In this document: piece by piece, positions 1 to 6,300 of the stretch | How the letters are laid out: the number at the start of each line of letters is the position of its first letter | How positions within the stretch are numbered: the first letter of the stretch is position 1 | Assembly (NCBI GenBank): GCA_051657905.1 | Contig: JBOFLO010000034.1 | Location: 1 to 7,970 of the forward strand | Reading direction: 5' to 3' | Length of the DNA: 7,970 nucleotides | Source: JBOFLO01 sp051657905 | GTDB taxonomy: Bacteria > Patescibacteriota > Gracilibacteria > UBA1369 | Notes under the pieces: generated by a model | What the model saw: the letters and a program-made list of their open reading frames with translations, nothing else | What the model was told of the DNA's origin: nothing | Databases searched by the model: none | Translations under genes and position numbers: made by a program

Positions 1-1
1 C

Positions 2-3000
2 AATGACCGTTTCTTAGAAAAAGTTTTAGAACCTGGAACAGACAAAATTAATGTTGAAAAAGCCAACAAGAATTTGGATATGCTTTATAAAAAAGGTATT
101 CAATCTTTACGCCGTTTAGCTGGAACTTCCGAAAAGAAATATCAAGATTTATATGCTCAATTTAAGAAAAACCCAGAATTAGCTACCAGCTCCCCTACAC
201 TTTCTGCCCAACCAACTGATTTTCAAAAAGAAATCGTTCGTCTTGGTTATTTACAAGAACAACAAGAAGTTGAATTGATGCAAAAGGGACGTATTGAAAA
301 ATTCCGTGAAGAATTAGCGGAAAAGATGGGGCCACAATTAGCAAAAAATGCTCGCGAAAAAGGTGCGAAAGTTACTGATGAAGAAGTTAAAATTGCCATG
401 AATGAACTTCCAGTAAGTTTCTTATTGGGATGTCAGGTTAATACTTTAAATGAAACTGTAACAGTTGGAGCTGCGGTTCCAATCATGTTACCTATTAATG
501 AAAATTTCACTTTCGTTATTACTCCAGGTGCCGGTGGTATCATAGGTGTTGGAGCCAATAATCCAGAAGGTGGATTCTTCGGTCTTACCGTAGGTTTAAT
601 CGCCAAAACTGATTTACCAGGAAAAGTTGGTGAACGCTTCACTTTAATTGGTGGAGTTCACGCCGGCTTAGCTGCTGGTGGAAGAGGCGGTGAAGCAGGG
701 GTTGGCCCAGTTCTAGGAGCCCATGGTGGTGTAGAATTCCAATTCACAGATCCAAGAGATCCGGAAGTTACAACTAGATATTTTGCTGGCTTACACGCCG
801 GAGTTGGCTTAGCCCTAGATACTCCAGGTGTAGCCTTTGGTGGATACTTCAGATGGCAAGATGATGTACAAGCACTCTTCAATCGCGATATGAAAGAATA
901 TTTTGCCGAAAGAGATTTAACTAAATGGATTGATCAATACAATGCTTTACCGGAAAAAGGCGCAGCTCGTACAACTTTTGCCGACAAATTAAAATCTGAT
1001 CAAAGAATGTCTCAATATTTGGCGGTTGATACTGAACCAAAACCAGATACCGAAACTACCATCATGTTATTCGAAAGATACATTAGCGAAACTCGCTACA
1101 AATTCGCTACTGATGAATTTGATCCAGGAGTAATTTTGGGTGGAACTATCGGCGTTGGCATGCATCACATTATTATGCCTCCACTTTGGTTCGTAGATGT
1201 TTTGGGTGGTTTGAAAATTAATATCGGTAAAGATGTTGTTTCTAACCGCAAAAGAAAAACCAATGAAGAAGACATGGAAGGTTACGGTGAATTAAATCGC
1301 CGTGATCAACTTGATCAAGCATTTGCTTCAATGCAAGGAACTGCCACAGAAAGATCAAGACAAATCGAAACAGCCGGAGCAAGATTTTTGGACTCCAAAG
1401 GCCAAATCAGAGTTTCTGAATCAGAAACAACCGGAGGTGTGGAAAAACAAGTTGTTGGTCCAAATTTAGCTGAATACAATAAAGAATTAGCTAAAGCCGG
1501 ATTAAAACTTACTCAAGATGCTCAAGGTAGAATTGAAGTTTCCGTTCTTCCAGATATCACTGAAGGAAATACTAGATTATTAATCGGACCAAATATTGCC
1601 GTCAGAGAAAACGGTAAGACTTATCTTAAATCCCCTAACTCTCTAACAAGTTTATACGCTCATCGTTTCGATAAAACTTACCCATTTGAAGTAAGCCATG
1701 GCGCAACTAAACTTTCAGTAATTATCCTTTCCGATAATCGTTTCTTCTCTCATCAAAACTTACCAAGAGAAATTGAATTAACTAAATTCAAAGGTGAATC
1801 AGCTTTCATTGAAACTTTGAATAAATCCAAAGGATCAGCTGAAGCTTATAACGATAAACAAATCAATTTAGCTGAATATCAAACTGCCGCTCAAGATATG
1901 GATAAAGTTTTAAATAATGGCGAAAGATTAGATAATAAAGATATTCGTGAAGATTTGGACAAACATTCCAAACCTCTATACAAATTCATGGATAGCAAGA
2001 AACAAACTTTCTTGTCTATTACCAACATGGATGCTAAGAATTCTAAAAAAGCTCCAGGTGAATATAACAAAGAAACCCTCTACACATTCTTTGATGAATA
2101 CGCTGATAAAAATAAAATCGAAAAATTCTCACCTGCTGAAAAAGAAAACCTATTCTTGGAATTAACTGAAATGCGCTATGTGGAAATCATGAGAGGTTAT
2201 GGCCAAGAAGCCGCCTTCAATGAAAGATTAAACTGGGCAAAAAACACTGTTTTGATTCCATATTTCCGAGAAAGAATCAAAGATATCGGCAACCCTCCGA
2301 TCACAATGTCCGCCGAACAATTAGCTGAAAAAGCTATCGATGATATTAAACATTTATCAGTAAGTTTACCACATAGTGAATTAGATCCATTTACTTCTGC
2401 TGCCACTGCCTTGGGTCGTGGATCAGACGGTATGCATATGATTCTTAAAATCGGTAATGTTAAAGAATACGGTTATGTAACTGGTAAAGATTACAGTGAA
2501 GCACTTAAGAAAAAAGATGGAAGTCCAGACTATCAATTAGCTTTGGTACTTAAATCTCAAATCGAAGCCTTGCCTAAAGATTTATCTAACAAAGAAAACT
2601 TAGATCGTTTCATGAGAAGCTCTCTAGCGATGAAAACAGCCAGTTTGGATGGATTAACTTTGGTACTTGGTTTAGAAAAATTCAACAAAGTAAAAGACTA
2701 CTACGCTGGTAAAGAAGTTAGCGCAGCAGATTTACAAAGCTTCACTGACTTAATTAAAAACCTAGAAACTGCTCGCGACAATGGTGAATTAAACTACGTA
2801 TACACTAATGAAAAAGGCCAAAAATATATTTTCTTAGTAAGACAAAGTTTGAAATCCGGTGTCTTCCAAAAATGTGCGAACTACACAATCACTTATAATG
2901 ACGAAGTAGCTATCCTTCCTCCAGAAGCGGCAGAAGCAATGCAAATTCTAGCTAGCCAAGGTCAAGCTCTTACTACAGTCGAAAGATCAACAATGCTTCA

Positions 3001-3217
3001 ATTCAACAGCTTATTCGGTGGAGTTATTGCCGGTGTGAATATTGAAGGACCAGCAGGCAAACCACCAGGAGGTGGAGGTGGAAATGAACCAGAACCAGAA
3101 GCTCCAGCTGAAGGTGAAGTTGATCAAGAAGCAGGTGGACCGAAAGAACCTCCAACTAGAGAAGGAACTCCGCAACAGCCAACTGAAAACGTTCCGGATA
3201 TTGATGGTGGAGTCTAA
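2..3217 (+). CDS. Large hypothetical protein with Gly-rich beta-strand block and disordered tail; 5' end outside window
   Basis: I do not recognise the family. The frame is open to the left edge: the 24 codons before TTG 74 read as plausible protein (NDRFLEKVLEPGTDK...), so TTG 74 and ATG 80 are probably internal and the true start lies upstream. Numbering from TTG 74 as residue 1, the visible parts are: a charged, mostly helical stretch (about 1-112); a Gly-rich block of alternating hydrophobic strands (about 114-262); a helical insert; two more such strands (352-385) with a MHH motif; a beta-looking region with two GPN turns (462-464 and 505-507); a long Lys/Glu-rich, mainly helical body (about 560-990); and a Pro/Glu/Gly tail (992-1047). 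Only two cysteines are seen (C120, C934). There are no catalytic motifs and no long transmembrane helix. Any signal peptide would be out of view. It ends 40 nt before the secreted giant gene, so a shared transcript is likely. Role unknown; a barrel-like envelope protein is one possibility. Confidence 0.9.
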   Translation, partial: NDRFLEKVLEPGTDKINVEKANKNLDMLYKKGIQSLRRLAGTSEKKYQDLYAQFKKNPELATSSPTLSAQPTDFQKEIVRLGYLQEQQEVELMQKGRIEKFREELAEKMGPQLAKNAREKGAKVTDEEVKIAMNELPVSFLLGCQVNTLNETVTVGAAVPIMLPINENFTFVITPGAGGIIGVGANNPEGGFFGLTVGLIAKTDLPGKVGERFTLIGGVHAGLAAGGRGGEAGVGPVLGAHGGVEFQFTDPRDPEVTTRYFAGLHAGVGLALDTPGVAFGGYFRWQDDVQALFNRDMKEYFAERDLTKWIDQYNALPEKGAARTTFADKLKSDQRMSQYLAVDTEPKPDTETTIMLFERYISETRYKFATDEFDPGVILGGTIGVGMHHIIMPPLWFVDVLGGLKINIGKDVVSNRKRKTNEEDMEGYGELNRRDQLDQAFASMQGTATERSRQIETAGARFLDSKGQIRVSESETTGGVEKQVVGPNLAEYNKELAKAGLKLTQDAQGRIEVSVLPDITEGNTRLLIGPNIAVRENGKTYLKSPNSLTSLYAHRFDKTYPFEVSHGATKLSVIILSDNRFFSHQNLPREIELTKFKGESAFIETLNKSKGSAEAYNDKQINLAEYQTAAQDMDKVLNNGERLDNKDIREDLDKHSKPLYKFMDSKKQTFLSITNMDAKNSKKAPGEYNKETLYTFFDEYADKNKIEKFSPAEKENLFLELTEMRYVEIMRGYGQEAAFNERLNWAKNTVLIPYFRERIKDIGNPPITMSAEQLAEKAIDDIKHLSVSLPHSELDPFTSAATALGRGSDGMHMILKIGNVKEYGYVTGKDYSEALKKKDGSPDYQLALVLKSQIEALPKDLSNKENLDRFMRSSLAMKTASLDGLTLVLGLEKFNKVKDYYAGKEVSAADLQSFTDLIKNLETARDNGELNYVYTNEKGQKYIFLVRQSLKSGVFQKCANYTITYNDEVAILPPEAAEAMQILASQGQALTTVERSTMLQFNSLFGGVIAGVNIEGPAGKPPGGGGGNEPEPEAPAEGEVDQEAGGPKEPPTREGTPQQPTENVPDIDGGV
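413..859 (+). other. Gly-rich alternating beta-strand block in gene 1 (barrel-like meander)
   Basis: Residues about 114-262 (from TTG 74) contain about six segments of 10-14 residues that alternate small or Gly residues with hydrophobic ones. They are separated by turns rich in Gly, Asn, Asp and Pro, for example FTFVITPGAGGIIGVG, GGFFGLTVGLIAKTD and TRYFAGLHAGVGLALD. Several strands end in aromatic residues (FEFQF-like VEFQF, GGYFRW). This is how outer-membrane beta-barrel hairpins look, but glycine-rich soluble beta-solenoids or sandwiches can look alike. The block is also locally GC-rich because of Gly/Ala codons. Confidence 0.5.
650..820 (+). repeat. Degenerate His-Ala/Gly-Gly strand repeats in gene 1
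   Basis: Three strands carry a His followed by small residues: GGVHAGLA (His196), LGAHGGVEF (His217) and GLHAGVGLA (His241). The spacing is 21 and 24 residues, about one beta-hairpin. The copies match at protein level but are diverged in DNA, which suggests an old duplication or structural constraint. A related His pair (H364-H365) sits in the later strand GTIGVGMHHIIM. Confidence 0.45.
3047..3214 (+). other. Pro/Glu/Gly-rich disordered C-terminal tail of gene 1
   Basis: Residues 992-1047 begin GPAGKPPGGGGG and continue as an acidic, Pro-rich, low-complexity run to the end. There are no aromatic residues and almost no bulky hydrophobics, so it is very probably unfolded. No LPxTG motif, hydrophobic anchor or T9SS-type C-terminal domain is visible here. 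It may be a flexible spacer or a binding tail. Confidence 0.75.
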
Positions 3218-3257
3218 AAAAATACTTATAAAAAATAAAAGAAATAAATTCAAATTT
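3218..3257 (+). promoter_or_regulatory. AT-only-like intergenic leader without Shine-Dalgarno
   Basis: These 40 bases are almost all A and T. No GGAGG-like sequence lies 5-12 nt before ATG 3258; the nearest purine run is AAAAGAAA, about 12-20 nt upstream. A TATAAA hexamer lies at 3227-3232, but the only TTGATG-like -35 candidate (3201-3206) is 20 nt away, a poor spacing, so an independent promoter is unconvincing. No GC-rich hairpin plus T-run ends gene 1. A perfect AT dyad, ATAAATT-CA-AATTTAT, spans 3244-3259 and overlaps the first two bases of the start codon. Its 2-nt centre does not favour an RNA hairpin. Confidence 0.45.
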
Positions 3258-3332
3258 ATGAATAAAATTAAAGCCCTATCAATAACGCTCTCCTTCCTTG
3301 GACTACTGGGATTGGTACCAGTCACTCAAGCA
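3258..3332 (+). other. Sec-type signal peptide
   Basis: Residues 1-25 have a short basic start (MNKIK), a hydrophobic core (ITLSFLGLLGLV) and a polar end, PVTQA, followed by AVQ. Thr23 and Ala25 fit the -3/-1 rule for signal peptidase I, so cleavage after A25 is likely. There is no lipobox Cys near the site (the first Cys is C35), so this is not a lipoprotein. Confidence 0.88.
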
Positions 3333-6300
3333 GCTGTACAGCATCTTTCTGTACCAGTTTGTAGTTTGGCTGTTTATCCATTCAACCCAGACACTCCGGA
3401 AATTTACGGTGCAGCCGGGACAGCTTTGATTAACAAACTTACCGAATCTGTTTGTAAATCACGAACTCCTTACAATTCACCTTACAATCAACCACCACAA
3501 GTAAATCAAAATCCACTTAAGGATGTTGCTAATATTGAAAATAAAAATGTTCCTTACGCAACTCATTTACATACTTATATCAACAATTCACTAGAAGATA
3601 ATTACTATTATCGCTCTTATGTTGATAAATTTGAAATCCAATTAGAAAGTGATGCCCTCAATAACATGGAAGGTGCTATTCAATGTACAACACCAGCACC
3701 GGGAAGTTTCACTGGCAATGCAAATACCATCAGTGATTGTAATGGATCAATTAATGATGAAGATTTTTATGGAGGTGTAAGTGTTTCTTACAATTCCTCA
3801 ACTGGTACAGTTACTTGGGAATTCGGAACAGTAAACAAGAATTTACGTCCTAATATGTGGGGAAATAACGATTCAAACCCCTCTGATAGCGATAATTTCA
3901 ACGAAGTATTAACAGCAGTTTTTGGAACATCTGCTAATCTATCCAATTACCAATCTGTTTACCGTAGCTTCACTCCTTCCGTGACTGTAAAAACTAAAAA
4001 TAATAATCCAGAAATCTGGAGCGCCACTACTACTTCTCGTGTTTTAATTAGAAATTACGCTATTCTTAAATCCAGTTTTAATGCAATCAGCGGAAACAGC
4101 AACAAAATTAACAATCTTTGTACTACTGCTGGTGATTACACTAAATGGTGTCCAGTTGCCACTCCATCCGGACAAGGCTACCAAACCGTTCAACTTGGCA
4201 ATAACGGCCAACAACAATGGTTCTGGTTCCCAATCGGTTCAGTAGTTTCAGTTTGGAGAAAACCTCCAACTCCCCCAGCCTTAGCCTGCGCCGACCTGAC
4301 TTGGGACGGCTCCTTCGGCAAGAAAAATCAACAGGGAAATTTCGTTCCCGCCAACGACGGTCTCCCTAATTCCTTAAAAGCCGGTCAAGAAGCTTTGATG
4401 TATGTAAAACCCGTTTATGAAAACGGCCCAGCCAACAGTCCAAAACGTCCAGTAGAATATCACTGGGTAGCTTTCCAACCAGAATCAAATCGTCCTAACT
4501 GGTTCATTAAAAATGATAGCAACACTTTAACTATCATCGAATCTCTTGGTCAAATGGGTCAAATGGAATTGGGTCAAGGATTCCAATTAAGCCAACTTCC
4601 TTTTAACCTAATTAAAAAAGCTTCAGCACAAATTATTATCGACAATAATTTAGCTGAAAGTTTAGAACTTAATGAAGGAGTACAATTATCAGATCAAGTT
4701 TTAAATATTATCAGTCTTGGAGCTTTCAAAGATACTCATAACTCTGCCGGCAATGGCAGTAACCCAATTGTTGATTTCGATACAGTTGGTAAACAAACCA
4801 TTTACTATAGCGGTGGTTCAGTAAACACTATCGTGGGTGTTCAAGCTTACTACTCTGATGGCTTGAATGTACCTGGCGACGGTCCAATGGTGGCTACTTC
4901 CAACGGTACAAAACAAAAAGCTGAGCCTTGTCATTTGGAATTCAAAATCCAACAGCCTCCAGCAGTTTGTACAGGATTATCTATTAGTCCAAATTCATTG
5001 GCTCCTAATACTCCTACAACTTTCACAGTAACTCCAACCTTCAGTCCATCAGGAGAAACAATTCCTTTGAATTATTTATGGGATGCTTCTGTCTTAAATA
5101 TTAACAGCCCTCAATACGGTAGATTTAAAAATTCTCAAGCCACTGCCGGCGATGGTCAAAATATTTTCGTGGAAACAGTAGATAATCAAACTTATTATAG
5201 TGGTGGTCCAGGCGGAGTACGTGTTCGTGTACAGGCCATGGCCAAAGAAGGCGATCAAATTTTCCCACTATGTAAACAAGAATTAATCATTCCAAATATT
5301 CCTGGAGCAATCTGTGAACAATTGGAAATGGATTTATATCTTGTTACTGGTAACGGAACTGTTCCAGCAAATTTAGCAGACTTCGAAGCTGGCAATACTT
5401 ATGAAATTAGAGTTGATACGGCTAACTCAGTTAAAACTGATGACACCCCAATTCAAAATTACTCAATCCAAGCCATGAATAATGTCATGATTGGCGTGGG
5501 TGACTTAACTCTTGCTCCTGGTAGCCCGGCTCAATGTTTGGCTGTTTTTGAAACTCAATCTGCCAGCGTTGTAGTTAACACTCCAGTAAATTGTGTATAC
5601 CTTTACACTCCAAATGAAGGCGATACAATTACTTTCACAGCTGTGCCAGATGATGGTGTTCCAGCTTGTAAAATTCAACAAGTTATCCCAGATCAACCTG
5701 GTGATAATTTCTGTGAAGATATTAACCTAACTGTTAATGGTGCTGATTTGGGTAACTCCCCTACTACGACAGCTGGTCAAAGTTATAGCTTAGCTGTTGA
5801 TCCAGAAACTACTGATGGAACAAATATCGGTATGGTTCAATGGACTGAAAATGGCAATGGTCAATTGATTGGAAACCCTCTTAACAATCAACTTTACCCA
5901 GGGCAATGTCCAAATATAATTGATAATCAATCAGTTACTACTCCAAGTTTCTGCCGTTACTTATACAATACTCCAAGTGGAGAAAATCAAAGTGGTGGCT
6001 TCAGCGTTACAGCTGTTCCAAATGATGGTGTAGCAAATTGTACTGCTCAATCTAATTTCTTCACTCCACCGGATGAAGAGGAAGAACCATATTGTTTATA
6101 CTTGGATTTGGATTACAATCCAGAACCATTCAACCCATTATCAAACCCAACTAACTTAACTGCTACTGTAGTTTTGAGTGATGGAAGCCAATATGAAGAC
6201 CGTGTAAGATTCCAATCTACAGACGGAACCGGTGATTTTGCCGGAGGATTCGGTTCAGTATCTGGAACTGGTACAAGTAATTTCCGTACTGATGTTGATT

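Larger units (their letters stand above)
4287..4931 (+). other. Cys-bounded beta module 1 (enlarged by an insertion)
   Basis: It runs from C344 (ALACADLTW) to C558 (EPCHLEF). Core landmarks are the strand EYHWVAF (Trp403) and the strand TIYYSGGSVNTIVGVQAYY (Tyr516 on). These align with NYLWDAS and QTYYSGGPGGVRVRVQAM in module 2. At 215 residues it is about twice the length of the others, the excess being about 75-100 residues between Trp403 and the YYSGG strand. The final Cys is followed 13 residues later by the first Cys of module 2. Confidence 0.6.

Noticed and set aside
433..882. Two minus-strand Pro/Ala-rich open frames (433-642 and 658-882)
   Set aside because: They are shadows of the Gly-rich block of gene 1; Gly codons read backwards give Pro, Ala and Thr.
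1947..2165. Plus-strand 72-residue open frame in another frame within gene 1
   Set aside because: It is fully inside a long, coherent coding frame, is Lys/Asn-rich as expected for A-rich out-of-frame reading, and shows no ribosome site.
2197..2406. Minus-strand 69-residue open frame within gene 1
   Set aside because: It is antisense to the coherent coding frame of gene 1 and no start signal or recognisable protein feature supports it.
3201..3232. TTGATG (3201-3206) and TATAAA (3227-3232) as a promoter for gene 2
   Set aside because: The 20-nt spacing is too long for a good sigma-70-type promoter and such hexamers are common by chance in AT-rich DNA.
3244..3259. Perfect AT dyad as a transcription terminator
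   Set aside because: The loop would be 2 nt, the stem has no GC pairs and no T-run follows, so it cannot act as an intrinsic terminator.
3011..3325. Minus-strand 104-residue open frame rich in Phe, Leu, Ser and Trp, looking like a membrane protein
   Set aside because: It is antisense to the Glu/Pro tail of gene 1, the AT spacer and the signal peptide of gene 2. Its odd Phe/Trp/Ser composition follows from reading GAA and CCA codons backwards, and no start signal supports it.
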